Source of the DNA: Microbacterium sp. APC 3901
GTDB taxonomy: Bacteria > Actinomycetota > Actinomycetes > Actinomycetales > Microbacteriaceae
Direction of reading: 5' to 3'
NCBI RefSeq assembly: GCF_030407765.1
Contig: NZ_JASDCU010000007.1
Coordinates: 92,338-156,337, forward strand
Length of the DNA stretch: 64,000 nucleotides
The translations under genes and the position numbers were made by a program. This document shows positions 55,116 to 63,840 of this stretch, piece by piece (the first letter of the stretch is position 1; the number at the start of each line of letters is the position of its first letter). The notes under the pieces are model-generated. The model was not told where the DNA came from. It was given only the letters and a program-made list of their open reading frames with translations, and did no database searches.

Positions 55116-56522
55116 TCAGGATGCCGCCAGCACGCCGCCGAGGATCTCTGCCGCCTCACCGAACCTCGACGGGTCGGCGTGGGCGTAGTTGAGGCGCACA
55201 TAGGAGCCGGAAGGCTCGGCCGGGAACCACTCCGCCCCGGGCGAGATGACGAGTCCGCGGGACTCGCACTCCCGGACGACCGCATCGACGTCGGTTCCGT
55301 CGGGAAGACGTGCCCACAGGTTGAGACCGCCGGCGGGAACCACGTCGACGGCCGCGGTCGGAGCGTGCTCGGCGAGGCTCGAGAGCAGCAGATCACGTCG
55401 CACCCTCAGCTGGTCGCGGAACCCACGCAGGTGGCTCTTCCATGCGGGCTGGGTCACGACGTCGAGCGCGGCCGCCTGCAGCACCCCGCTCACGTACATC
55501 GACTCGGCTGCACGGTCGGCGAGGATGCGCTCGCGCGCCGGCCCCCGGGCGATCACCGCGGCGATCCGCAGCGCCGGTGACACGCTCTTGGTCAGCGAAC
55601 GGAGATAGACGACATGGCCGTCGTCGTCGCGCGCGGCGATCGGCGAGGGATCGCCGTCGATCGCCAGGTCGTGCGCCCAGTCGTCTTCGATCAGGAAGGC
55701 CCCGTGTCGGCGCACGCTCTCGAGAACCGCGAGGCCCGTCGCCGCGGGCCACCGGACACCGGACGGGTTCGCGAACGTCGGCTGCGCATAGAACGCGCGA
55801 GCCCCGGTCTCGACGAAGGCGCGCTCGACGGCCTCCGGATCGGGGCCGTGCGGACCCGAGGGGATCGGCACCAGGGCGACCCCTGCCTGCTCGGCGGCGA
55901 GCAACGCGCCCCAGTAGGTGGGCGACTCGATCAGCAACGGCTGACCTGCGCCGACCACGGCTCGGAAGATCGAGCTCAGGCCGCTCTGACTGCCTGCGAT
56001 CACGAGGGCGTCCCTGGCGGATGCCGGTGCGACGTCTGCCGGAGCGGATGCGGCGAGCTCGGCGGCGAACCATGCCTGCAGTTCGGGCAGCCCGGCGGCC
56101 GGCGAGCGCGTGAGCGCCGAGACGGTGCGTGCCGCACGGGTGATCGCCTGGCGGACGAGCCGTTCAGGAAGCAGCTCGACGGCGGGGTACCCCGAGTGCA
56201 TGCCGATCGCATCGGGGGCGACGGTGCGCTGCGTCGAGGTGAGGCCGGCGAGTCGGGCGGGAGGCGCGCCGAGGGCGGATGTCTGCCAGCCGTAGTCCGC
56301 GGCGCGGGGCGGTCGCTGCGCCCGCACGAACGTTCCCGCCCCCGGTCTCGACTCGACCAGGCCGAGTCGCGCGAGACGCCCCATCGCCTTCTGCACGGTG
56401 ACGGGACTCGCCCCGTACTCGGAGACGAGGGCCCGATTCGACGGCACGCGGGCGCCCGGCGGGGCCGATGCGATCCACCGACGGAGTCCGGCCACGATCC
56501 GGTCACTGCTATCCTGACTCAT
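55116..56522 (-). CDS. MocR-family regulator (wHTH plus aminotransferase-like domain)
   Basis: A 468-residue fusion: GntR-type winged helix at 1-70 (SNRALVSEYGASPVTVQKAMGRLARLGLVESRPGAGTFVR) and a fold-type I PLP domain with PTFANPSGVRWP and the PLP Lys in SLTKSVSPALRIA. MocR proteins sense PLP or amino compounds and often control a divergent transporter or PdxST. Its ATG (56522-56520) overlaps the divergent EamA start codon, so both promoters must lie inside the partner's gene or be leaderless. Confidence 0.9.
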   Translation of the reverse strand: MSQDSSDRIVAGLRRWIASAPPGARVPSNRALVSEYGASPVTVQKAMGRLARLGLVESRPGAGTFVRAQRPPRAADYGWQTSALGAPPARLAGLTSTQRTVAPDAIGMHSGYPAVELLPERLVRQAITRAARTVSALTRSPAAGLPELQAWFAAELAASAPADVAPASARDALVIAGSQSGLSSIFRAVVGAGQPLLIESPTYWGALLAAEQAGVALVPIPSGPHGPDPEAVERAFVETGARAFYAQPTFANPSGVRWPAATGLAVLESVRRHGAFLIEDDWAHDLAIDGDPSPIAARDDDGHVVYLRSLTKSVSPALRIAAVIARGPARERILADRAAESMYVSGVLQAAALDVVTQPAWKSHLRGFRDQLRVRRDLLLSSLAEHAPTAAVDVVPAGGLNLWARLPDGTDVDAVVRECESRGLVISPGAEWFPAEPSGSYVRLNYAHADPSRFGEAAEILGGVLAAS

Positions 56523-56569
56523 GAAAGAAAAGAGTAGCGTTATCGCACACGCTCCGGCACCGCTATTCT
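56508..56569. promoter_or_regulatory. overlapping divergent promoters with three GCTAYYCT repeats
   Basis: GCTATCCT (56508-56515, plus), its inverted form AGAGTAGC (56531-56538) and GCTATTCT (56562-56569, plus) surround the shared start codons. TATCCT at 56510 lies 5 nt before the EamA ATG, and TACTCT on the minus strand about 8 nt before the MocR ATG, as for leaderless transcripts. The repeats are candidate MocR sites. Confidence 0.5.
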
Positions 56570-57456
56570 CGCGCGCCGGACTCTGGTGGGGTCTCCTCGG
56601 CGTCACCGCCTTCTCGTTCACCCTCCCGTTCACCCGCGTCGCGGTCGGCGGCCTCTCGCCCCTGTTCATCGGATCCGGTCGCGCGGTCGTCGCAGCAGCA
56701 CTTGCCGCCCTGGCGCTGGCGGTGACGCGCCAGCATCCGCCCACCAGGGCGCAGTGGTGGCGACTCGCGATCGTCGCCGCGGGCGTGGTCGCGGGATTCC
56801 CCCTGCTGACGTCGTTCGCGATGACCGCTGCACCCGCGAGCCACGGCGCGGTCGTGATCGGCCTGCTGCCGGCCGCGACCGCCGTGATGGTGGTGCTGCG
56901 CACTAGCGAGCGACCCGGACGGGCTTTCTGGTGGTTCGCTGCCCTGGGTGCCGCCGCGGCCGTCGTCTTCGCGTCGATGCAGAACGGCGGCCTCGGTGAA
57001 CTCCACTGGGCAGATCTGCTGCTGTTCGGGGCGGTGCTCGCTGCGGCCATCGGCTACGCCGAGGGCGGGCTGCTCGCGCGGGAGATCGGATCGTGGCAGA
57101 CCGTGTCGTGGGCGCTGGTGCTCGCGGCACCGCTGATGCTCGTGCTGACTCTGGCATCGGCGCTCGCCGACCCGCCCACCGCATCGCCGGTGCAGTGGCT
57201 CGCCTTCGCCTACCTCGCCGTGGTCAGCATGTTCCTCGGGTTCTTCGCCTGGTATCGCGGGCTCGCGATCGGGCCCATGGCCCACGTCAGCCAGATCCAG
57301 CTGGTTCAGCCCGTGATGAGCATCGCCTGGGCCGCGCTGCTTCTTCACGAGCAGATCGGCTGGCCCACCGCACTCGGCGGCATAGCCGTCATCCTGTGCG
57401 CCGCGCTCGCGGTGCGCACCCGACTGAACCGTCCCCGAACCGCCACAACCCCCTGA
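56521..57456 (+). CDS. EamA/DMT-family exporter
   Basis: A 311-residue protein with ten membrane segments in two EamA repeats (GLLGVTAFSFTLPFTRVAVGGLSPLFIG and the second starting LLLFGAVLAAAIGYAEGGLLARE) and the late QIQLVQPVMSIAWAALLLHEQIGW. Probably exports a metabolite or amino acid under MocR control. The PaiB-like gene follows after 13 nt. Confidence 0.88.
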   Translation: MKEKSSVIAHAPAPLFSRAGLWWGLLGVTAFSFTLPFTRVAVGGLSPLFIGSGRAVVAAALAALALAVTRQHPPTRAQWWRLAIVAAGVVAGFPLLTSFAMTAAPASHGAVVIGLLPAATAVMVVLRTSERPGRAFWWFAALGAAAAVVFASMQNGGLGELHWADLLLFGAVLAAAIGYAEGGLLAREIGSWQTVSWALVLAAPLMLVLTLASALADPPTASPVQWLAFAYLAVVSMFLGFFAWYRGLAIGPMAHVSQIQLVQPVMSIAWAALLLHEQIGWPTALGGIAVILCAALAVRTRLNRPRTATTP

Positions 57457-57469
57457 AAGAGGATCTCTC

Positions 57470-58081
57470 ATGCGCCACACACCCCGCTACCTGATGACCG
57501 ACCCACTCGAGGTGAAGCGCCTCATCCGCGGCAACCCGTGGGCCACGTTCGTGTCGCCCGCGAGCACCGGACTGGTCGCGTCGCACTATCCCGCGTTGCT
57601 GATCGAAGACGAGCACGAGATCGTGATCGCGAGTCACTTCGGCCGCCCCGACGAGCAGCTGCACGAGCTGGGCGACCACGAGATCCTCGTGATCATCCAG
57701 GGCCCCCACGACTACGTGTCGCCCAGCCTCTACGCGCCGGGCGAGCTGGTGCCGACCTGGAACCACGTCACCGCCCACCTCTACGGCACACCCGAGATCC
57801 TCGGCGAGGAGGAGAACTACGCCATGCTCGCGCTACTGACCGACCACTTCGAGAGCGGAACGCCGCATGGCCGCAGCCTGTCGGAGGATGAGGCCGGCAC
57901 GCGCCGAGCGGCGAAGGGCACTGTGGGTCTGAGAATGCGCGTCGACCGCTTCGATGCGCGCGCCAAGCTGAGCCAGAACAAGTCTCCCGAGGTGCGAGAC
58001 AACATCACCGGGCGGTTCGACGAGACGAACGCGGCGCTCGCAGCCGAGATGCGGCGCGTATCCGGCGACTCGTCTCAATAG
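57470..58081 (+). CDS. PaiB-like FMN-binding protein
   Basis: A 203-residue FMN-binding split-barrel protein of the PaiB family: NPWATFVSPASTGLVASHYPALLI, ILVIIQGPHDYVSPSLY, VPTWNHVTAHLYGTPEIL and a C-terminal KLSQNKSPEVRDNITGRF. In Bacillus PaiB is described as a negative regulator of sporulation and protease genes. It probably forms an operon with the EamA gene and the acetyltransferase gene that follows. Confidence 0.87.
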   Translation: MRHTPRYLMTDPLEVKRLIRGNPWATFVSPASTGLVASHYPALLIEDEHEIVIASHFGRPDEQLHELGDHEILVIIQGPHDYVSPSLYAPGELVPTWNHVTAHLYGTPEILGEEENYAMLALLTDHFESGTPHGRSLSEDEAGTRRAAKGTVGLRMRVDRFDARAKLSQNKSPEVRDNITGRFDETNAALAAEMRRVSGDSSQ

Positions 58082-58090
58082 GCTGTGTCG

Positions 58091-58696
58091 ATGACAGAAT
58101 CGCCGCACGCCGACGTCTGGCCCGTCCGCACCGAGCGGCTGCAGATCCGGCCGATGACCGCATCCGACGTCGACGCGATGTGGCAGTGGCGGCGCCTGCC
58201 CGAGGTGAACCGCTGGCTCGGGCTGGCTCCTGAGTCGATCGAGGCGTTCCGTGAGCGATACCTCGACCCCGAGCGGCTCGCCTCGATGCACATCGTCGAG
58301 CTGCTTCCCGCTGGCGACGATGCGGCACCCGAGCCGATCGGCGACATCATGATCAGGATCGGCGACGGGTGGGCGCAGCTCGAGGTCGCCGACGAGGCGA
58401 AGGGCGTCGAGGCCGAGCTCGGCTGGGTGCTCGATCCGGAACACACCGGCCGCGGCTATGCGACCGAGTCGATCCGCGCGGTGATCGACGTCTGCTTCGG
58501 GCCCCTGGGGCTGCGCCGGGTGCACGCCGGCTGCTTCGCCGACAACGAGCCGTCATGGCGCCTCATGGAGCGACTCGGCATGCGTCGAGAGGAGTTCAGC
58601 CGCAAGACCGCTCTGCACCGGTCGGGCGAGTGGCTCGACGGCCTGAACTACGGCATCCTCGCCGAGGAGTGGACGCCGACGGTCAGAGGTCTGTGA
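58091..58696 (+). CDS. GNAT-family N-acetyltransferase
   Basis: A 201-residue RimJ/RimL-type GNAT protein: RTERLQIRPMTASDVDAMWQWR at the start, AELGWVLDPEHTGRGYATESIRAVI with the acetyl-CoA loop near 125 and NEPSWRLMERLGMRREEF at the end. The acceptor substrate is unknown. A GTG 6 nt upstream is an alternative start. Its 3' end overlaps the convergent GntR gene by 14 nt. Confidence 0.86.
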   Translation: MTESPHADVWPVRTERLQIRPMTASDVDAMWQWRRLPEVNRWLGLAPESIEAFRERYLDPERLASMHIVELLPAGDDAAPEPIGDIMIRIGDGWAQLEVADEAKGVEAELGWVLDPEHTGRGYATESIRAVIDVCFGPLGLRRVHAGCFADNEPSWRLMERLGMRREEFSRKTALHRSGEWLDGLNYGILAEEWTPTVRGL

Positions 58697-59384
58697 CTCC
58701 GTCGACCACGAAGGTGTAGAGGTCTCTCACCAGGTCGGTCGCCTCGAGACGGTCGCGGTCGCGCGCCGCGGCGACGAGCGCGTCGACGACCGATCGCAGC
58801 ATCGCGGGGTTGCGAGGTCGGCTGAGCGAGCGGATGCCGAGCACCAGCGCGGGTCTCTTCGACGCGTGCAGGGTGCTCAGGTATCGATTGCGCGAGAACA
58901 CCGCGAGCAGATCGAGCAGCTCCCACAGCCCCTCTGCTCCGACGACCTGGTCGTTGTCGTCGGTCTCCCAGAGCTCTCTGACGGTCGCCGCGCATGCGGC
59001 GAACTCGGCTATCTGCGCGTCGGTGGCCTGCGCGATGCCGAGGTCGGCCGCCGCGATCGACAGCCCGGAGCACTCGGCGGCGACGGCGACGAACCACGCG
59101 GGGGTCGGCGTCACGACGACCGACGCCCTGTTGAGCCGGTGGTCGATCAGGTGCATCGCCTCGAGCGCGCCGAGGGCCGAGCGCACGGTGCCGGCGGCGA
59201 CGTTGAGGCGCTGCACGAGAGCGGTGACCGACAGGGGGTCGCCGGGGGCGAGTTCGCCCGACTCGATCGAGTGCGCGAGAGAGTCGACGACGGCATCCGC
59301 TCTCGAAGTGAAGAGAGGCAGTGGCTGCTCGACCCCTCCCAGCAGTCGCGTGGAGTTCAGCTTGTCGATCCGCCGGTCGGGCAT
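58683..59384 (-). CDS. GntR-family regulator, FCD type (second of a pair)
   Basis: A 233-residue protein with a degenerate-looking GntR winged helix (ADAVVDSLAHSIESGELAPGDPLSVTALVQRLNVAAGTVRSALGALEAMHLI, 29-80) and an FCD-like helical domain. Its start is 1 nt after the stop of the next GntR gene, so the two are made together. The motif is less canonical than in its partner. Confidence 0.78.
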   Translation of the reverse strand: MPDRRIDKLNSTRLLGGVEQPLPLFTSRADAVVDSLAHSIESGELAPGDPLSVTALVQRLNVAAGTVRSALGALEAMHLIDHRLNRASVVVTPTPAWFVAVAAECSGLSIAAADLGIAQATDAQIAEFAACAATVRELWETDDNDQVVGAEGLWELLDLLAVFSRNRYLSTLHASKRPALVLGIRSLSRPRNPAMLRSVVDALVAAARDRDRLEATDLVRDLYTFVVDGVTDL

Positions 59385-59385
59385 G

Positions 59386-60123
59386 TCATTCCCCGGGTGA
59401 TCGGCCGATGCGTGTCGGATCGCCGGAGGCGGACGCTGCGAGCGCCGCCGCCGCTCGGAGCGGCTCGATCGTCGATCTCAGGAACAGAGGTTCGATGACC
59501 TCGCGCACCCCGACGCCATCTCGTCGCTCGAGCAGCGCGCGCAGCTGTTCGAGACCCGTGCGCATGAAGTCGACGAGCTCAGGGGCGACCGGCTGCGCGG
59601 GCACGGTTCTGGTCAGATGCAGAACGAGTTGCCCGTCGAGGATGTCGATCATCGTCTGGTTGTGGGCGCTCAGCACGATCTCACCCCACAGCGCGTACCA
59701 GAGGCCGAGCCCTTCGCGGGTGGAGGCTCCGGCGAGGCCGGCGGCGAGCAGTCCGTCGATGCGCGCCTGCAGCGACGCGACCTGCTCGTCGGTGTAGGTC
59801 GGCACGGCTGTGACCGCGCAGTAGCCGATCAACGCGACGGCGGTCTCGACCCGCTCGGCCTGGGCGGCGAGATCGACCGGGGCGACGCGAGTGAACCGGT
59901 TGGTGCTGACCTCGATGAGCCCGAGGTCGGCGAGGCGGTTCAGCGCCTCGCGGATGGGCGTGCGGGAGACGCCGTATTCGGCCTGCAGATCCTGGTCGCG
60001 GATCTCTTCGAGGGGCTGCATGCGGCCCGAGATGATCTCTTCGGCGAGCGTGGCGAAGACCTGGTCGCGGATCAGCTGCCGCGGCCGAATCGGCAGAGAT
60101 GCGCTGATGTCGCCCACGGGCAC
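59386..60123 (-). CDS. GntR-family regulator, FCD type (first of a pair)
   Basis: A 245-residue FadR-subfamily regulator with a canonical winged helix (VFATLAEEIISGRMQPLEEIRDQDLQAEYGVSRTPIREALNRLADLGLIEV, 23-73) and FCD domain. No catabolic gene is adjacent, so the target is unknown. It is translated just ahead of the second GntR gene. Confidence 0.85.
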   Translation of the reverse strand: MPVGDISASLPIRPRQLIRDQVFATLAEEIISGRMQPLEEIRDQDLQAEYGVSRTPIREALNRLADLGLIEVSTNRFTRVAPVDLAAQAERVETAVALIGYCAVTAVPTYTDEQVASLQARIDGLLAAGLAGASTREGLGLWYALWGEIVLSAHNQTMIDILDGQLVLHLTRTVPAQPVAPELVDFMRTGLEQLRALLERRDGVGVREVIEPLFLRSTIEPLRAAAALAASASGDPTRIGRSPGE

Positions 60124-60210
60124 ACTTTATGCCGGTGTCGGGCCCTCGCACCATACATCAGGCACTGAAGTTTCACCGGATCCGACGATATATGCGTAGC
60201 GTGGAGGCGT

Positions 60211-60294
60211 AGGGCAGCGACCCTCACCCGGCAGACACTCCCCATGTCAAGCCGCGGACCTCCCCCCAGATCCCGTGACGCGAGTCGCTGCCCT
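60211..60294. repeat. 84-bp intergenic inverted-repeat element
   Basis: Perfect 11-bp arms AGGGCAGCGAC (60211-60221) and complement (60284-60294) enclose 62 nt. Like the approximately 85-bp elements at 35249 and 50652 it lies just past a gene 3' end, here that of the ArsB-like permease, but its arm sequence differs. Confidence 0.6.
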
Positions 60295-60331
60295 TTTCCC
60301 TGCCCTGGGGCCGGAATCACGATGCACGGTC

Positions 60332-61510
60332 TCAGCCGGCCATGACCGCCAGCACGAGCGTCGCGACGAGCACCGTCGGCACCGCGACGATCGCGCCCCA
60401 GAGCATCAGACTGCCCCAGCGGATCTCGACGCCCAGCGACACCACCCTGTGGTGCCAGAGCAGCGTGGCGAGCGATGCCCACGGTGTGATCAGCGGGCCG
60501 AGGTTCACTCCGATCAGCAGCGCCATGAGCGCGACCGGATCGCCGGCGGTGGGTTCGAGGATCAGATAGGCGGGCAGGTTGTTCACGCCGTTCGCGGCGA
60601 GCGCGCCCGCTGCAGAGAGACGCAGCAGCTCTGCGGGCGCGTGCCCGCTGGTCGCGAGGACCGACAGGAAGTCCAGGATGCCGTTCGCGTGGGCGGTCTC
60701 GACCACGACGAACAGGGCCGCCGCCAGGCCGATCGCCTGCCACGGCACGAGCGAGAGGCGCAGCACATGACCACGCCGGATGCCGAACACGACGATGAGC
60801 ACGAGCGCCGCGACCGTCGCAGGGATCCAGACGTCATGGGTCAGTGCGAGCAGCGGCATCAGGAGCAGCAGGATGCCGGAGGCCGCCCAGAAGAGCACCC
60901 GGTCGGACGGGTCACCGCCTGTCGGAGTGCGATAACCGCCGAAGAGCGTTCGCCGGTGTCGCAGTGTGAGGATCACGACGGGCACGAGCACCCCGACGAG
61001 CGTCGGCGCCCAGCTCAGCGCGAGGAACGCGAGAGGGTCGTCACCGATCGACCGCGCCGCGAGCAGGTTGGTGAGGTTCGACACGGGCAGGGCGAGGGAT
61101 GCCGTGTTCGCCAGCCACACCGTGACGAGGGCGAACGGCAGCGGAGGGATGCCGACGCTCTGCGCGAGCACGACCACGACCGGCGTCACGATCACCGCCG
61201 TGGTGTCGAGCGACAGGAACACCGTGCTGATGACGGCCAGCACCACGACGGACAGCCAGAGCAGGATGACCCGCCCGTGACCCCAGCGGGCGAGGCGCTG
61301 CGCGACGACGTCGAACACCGCGGCATCTCGGGCAAGCTCCGCGACGATCGTGATCGCGATGACGAACCCGAGCACCGGGGCGATGCGGGCACCGAGCGCC
61401 CCGGCATCCGCGGGTGGGAGCACCCCCGTGACGATGCAGACGAGTGCCACGGCGCTGAGCACCAGGACGATGATCGTCCCTGCTCCCAGCCGCCGTCGCG
61501 TCGCACTCAC
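60332..61510 (-). CDS. ArsB/SLC13-type ion permease
   Basis: A 392-residue protein with about ten membrane segments of the ion-transporter superfamily. TVWLANTASLALPVSNLTNLLAA and the late ANGVNNLPAYLIL...GVNLGPLITPWASLATLLWH strongly resemble ArsB arsenite pumps, although SLC13 carriers share part of this. If it is an arsenite pump it would complete the arsC module 38 kb away. No ars regulator is beside it. Confidence 0.72.
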   Translation of the reverse strand: MSATRRRLGAGTIIVLVLSAVALVCIVTGVLPPADAGALGARIAPVLGFVIAITIVAELARDAAVFDVVAQRLARWGHGRVILLWLSVVVLAVISTVFLSLDTTAVIVTPVVVVLAQSVGIPPLPFALVTVWLANTASLALPVSNLTNLLAARSIGDDPLAFLALSWAPTLVGVLVPVVILTLRHRRTLFGGYRTPTGGDPSDRVLFWAASGILLLLMPLLALTHDVWIPATVAALVLIVVFGIRRGHVLRLSLVPWQAIGLAAALFVVVETAHANGILDFLSVLATSGHAPAELLRLSAAGALAANGVNNLPAYLILEPTAGDPVALMALLIGVNLGPLITPWASLATLLWHHRVVSLGVEIRWGSLMLWGAIVAVPTVLVATLVLAVMAG

Positions 61511-61543
61511 TCGCTGAGTGTAGATCCGGTCAGCCCGCGACGC

Positions 61544-61900
61544 TCAGTCCTCCTCCCAGGGGAGCTTCACCACGGGCAGGATGTACACCCGCCCCATCAC
61601 CGCGCTCGGATGCTTCGCCATGAAGCTCGCAGCCTCGTCCATCGACTCGGCTGTGACGATGTCGTAGCCCGCGAACCACTCCTTGAACTCGGGGAACGGG
61701 CCGTCGGTGACGAGCACCTTGCCGTCTCGCACCGCCACGGACTTCGCCTCTTCGGGGCCGGCCACGGGTGCGCCGTCGCCCAGTCGTCCGGCCGCATCGC
61801 CCTCTTGCGCCCACTCACCGAGCAGACGCTGGTCGGCATCGCGCGGCATCGTCTCGCCGGTCGGGTCGGTCATATGGATCACGAGGTACTTGTTGCTCAT
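61544..61900 (-). CDS. DGPF/YCII-domain protein, ECF42 partner
   Basis: A 118-residue YCII-family protein with the DGPF motif at residues 66-69 (VTDGPFPEFKEW). DGPF proteins are the conserved partners of ECF42 sigma factors. Its ATG overlaps the sigma factor stop (ATGA). The biochemical role is unknown; a dimeric ferredoxin-like fold is expected. Confidence 0.87.
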   Translation of the reverse strand: MSNKYLVIHMTDPTGETMPRDADQRLLGEWAQEGDAAGRLGDGAPVAGPEEAKSVAVRDGKVLVTDGPFPEFKEWFAGYDIVTAESMDEAASFMAKHPSAVMGRVYILPVVKLPWEED

Positions 61901-63168
61901 CTGCTCTCTCCATTCGGTGTGTGCCCGAGCGCGTCTCGGCGCCGGGTCAGGTGTGCGATCTCGGCGTCGTTGCTCGCCAACGAGATCGCTCGGTCGTAGG
62001 CGTCCACGGCATCCGCTGGTCTGCCCGCTGCGCGCAGCAGCTCGGCCCGCGTCACATGCAAGCCGTGAAAGTCCGCCAGTTCATCGCGCAGCGACTCGAC
62101 GATGACCATCGCCTGCTGCGGTGAGTCCCGCTCGGCGATCGCCACAGCTCTGCCGAGAGTGACGACCGGACTCGGGTCGACGCGCTCCAGCTGCTCGTAG
62201 AGCTCGACGATGCGTTGCCAGTCGGTGTGCTCCGCATCCACTGCGGCCGCGTGCACCGCGTTGATCTGGGCGAGCAGCGTGTAGCGACCCGGCGCCGAGC
62301 CGCGCAGTCGGTCGAGAAGTGACAGGCCTTCGTCGATCAGCTCACGATTCCACAGCCCGCGGTCCTGCTCATCGAGCCGCACCAGCTCGCCGTCAGCCGT
62401 GATCCGGGCCGGAGAGCGCGCCTCGCTGAGCAGCATCAGTGCCAGGATCCCCGCGACCTCTGCGTCGTCGGGCAGCAGCTCTCTCACGAGTCTGGTGAGC
62501 CGGATCGCCTCGGTGGTCAGCTCGGTGCGGATCGCCGGCGTCTCTGAGCCGGATGCGAAGTAGCCCTCGTTGAACACGAGATAGAGCACTGCCAGCACCC
62601 CGTCGATGCGCACGCGCAGATCTTCAGGCGCGGGCACCTGATAGGGGATCTGCGCGGTCTTGATCTTCGACTTCGCCCGCGTGATGCGCTGCCGCACAGC
62701 GGATTCCTGCATCAGGAAGGCTCGCGCGATCTCCTCGACCGTGAGGCCGGCGACCACGCGCAGAGTCAGAGCGACGCGCCCTTCGAGCGACAGCGCCGGA
62801 TGGCAGCACGTGAAGAGCAGGCGCAGCCGATCATCGTCGATGGCGCCGGTCGGCTCGGGAGGTTCGGGATCGTGCAGCATCAGTGCCTCCCGCTGCTTCG
62901 CGTCGCGCGACGACTCCCGACGCAGCCGATCGATGGCCTTGCGATAGGCGGTGGTGGTGATCCATCCGCCCGGATTCGGTGGCACGCCCTCGGCCGGCCA
63001 GCGCTCGACAGCGGAGGCGAACGCCTCGGCCGCCATCTCTTCGGCGAGCCCGAGATCACCGCAGCGCCGAGTCAGCCCGGCGACGATCCGCGCCCACTCC
63101 TCGCGATAGACCTGGGCGACGCGCGCATCGACATCACCGGTTCGCGCCCGCCCGGCATCCGACGTCAT
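61897..63168 (-). CDS. ECF42-type RNA polymerase sigma factor with C-terminal extension
   Basis: A 423-residue sigma factor. Sigma region 2 (EEWARIVAGLTRRCGDLGLAEEMAAEAFASAVERWPAEGVPPNPGGWITTTAYRKAIDRLRR) and region 4 (LTLRVVAGLTVEEIARAFLMQESAVRQRITRAKSKI) fill the first 190 residues; the last 220 are helical, TPR-like, as in ECF42, where this part controls activity instead of an anti-sigma factor. The start may instead be GTG 63183, which has AGGGG upstream. It is coupled to the DGPF gene. Confidence 0.88.
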   Translation of the reverse strand: MTSDAGRARTGDVDARVAQVYREEWARIVAGLTRRCGDLGLAEEMAAEAFASAVERWPAEGVPPNPGGWITTTAYRKAIDRLRRESSRDAKQREALMLHDPEPPEPTGAIDDDRLRLLFTCCHPALSLEGRVALTLRVVAGLTVEEIARAFLMQESAVRQRITRAKSKIKTAQIPYQVPAPEDLRVRIDGVLAVLYLVFNEGYFASGSETPAIRTELTTEAIRLTRLVRELLPDDAEVAGILALMLLSEARSPARITADGELVRLDEQDRGLWNRELIDEGLSLLDRLRGSAPGRYTLLAQINAVHAAAVDAEHTDWQRIVELYEQLERVDPSPVVTLGRAVAIAERDSPQQAMVIVESLRDELADFHGLHVTRAELLRAAGRPADAVDAYDRAISLASNDAEIAHLTRRRDALGHTPNGESR

Positions 63169-63275
63169 CGCGTCATCCCGCACCGCGACCCCTGGATGGC
63201 GTCCCCTCGCGTCATGCGTGTTCTCTCCATCCGTTCGGACGAGCGGCACCTGCAGCGAACCGACCGTCACCACGA

Positions 63276-63461
63276 TCATTCCCCTTCGAGGGGTCGACGA
63301 GAAGACCCGCCCGCCCAGACGCGGCGAGCGCGAGCCCACAGCGACGGCCGCCTGGTCAAGCGGGGATGCTCGAGCGCGACGCGGCGCCGCTCGATGGTCT
63401 GCTCTGCCTCCTCGGCCTCCAGCCGGTAGAGAACACTCGCCATCATCGGATCGTTGTACAC
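63276..63461 (-). CDS. 61-residue hypothetical protein
   Basis: A short frame with MASVLYRLEAEEAEQTIERRRVALEHPRL followed by a basic tail (RRPSLWARARRVW). The N-terminus is amphipathic helix-like. No family recognised, but the composition resembles small basic proteins of actinobacteria. Possible, not certain. Confidence 0.35.
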   Translation of the reverse strand: MYNDPMMASVLYRLEAEEAEQTIERRRVALEHPRLTRRPSLWARARRVWAGGSSRRPLEGE

Positions 63462-63670
63462 GTCGTCACCGCGCCTCTCGTCTGCGAGACCACCCGAAGC
63501 GGTCGCCTCCTACCTGCGCCACGAACGACGACGGCGGGATGCGACAACGAGGCGCGAAAAAGTCCGCACGACCTCGGAGCGTGAGCAACGCGCATGCATC
63601 CCGCACGCCCCCGTAGGCAAAGCGTGAGGATCGCGATATTCCGGTCTGCACGGGAGTTGTATCGAGTCTC

Positions 63671-63754
63671 GTGCTCGACATCATCTACATCGCGCTGACT
63701 CTCGCGCTGTTCGCCCTCGTCTCTCTGGTCGCGAAGGGGGTGGAGCGACTGTGA
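63671..63754 (+). CDS. 27-residue membrane peptide before kdpF
   Basis: From GTG 63671 the peptide MLDIIYIALTLALFALVSLV-AKGVERL is one membrane span with a short basic end. Its stop overlaps the kdpF start by 4 nt (GTGA). Similar tiny single-span frames precede kdpF in other actinobacteria, so it is probably a genuine part of the kdp operon. Confidence 0.65.
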   Translation: MLDIIYIALTLALFALVSLVAKGVERL

Positions 63755-63840
63755 TCGTCTTCGAGATCATCGCCGCCGCCCTCGCCGTGGCCGCCGTCGT
63801 CTACCTCGTGGTGGCTCTCGTCGCTCCGGAGAAGTTCTGA
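63751..63840 (+). CDS. kdpF: K+-transporting ATPase subunit KdpF
   Basis: A 29-residue single-span protein (MIVFEIIAAALAVAAVVYLV, ending VALVAPEKF), the normal KdpF size and C-terminal PEKF. It stabilises the KdpABC complex. It overlaps the upstream peptide and the kdpA start. Confidence 0.88.
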   Translation: MIVFEIIAAALAVAAVVYLVVALVAPEKF

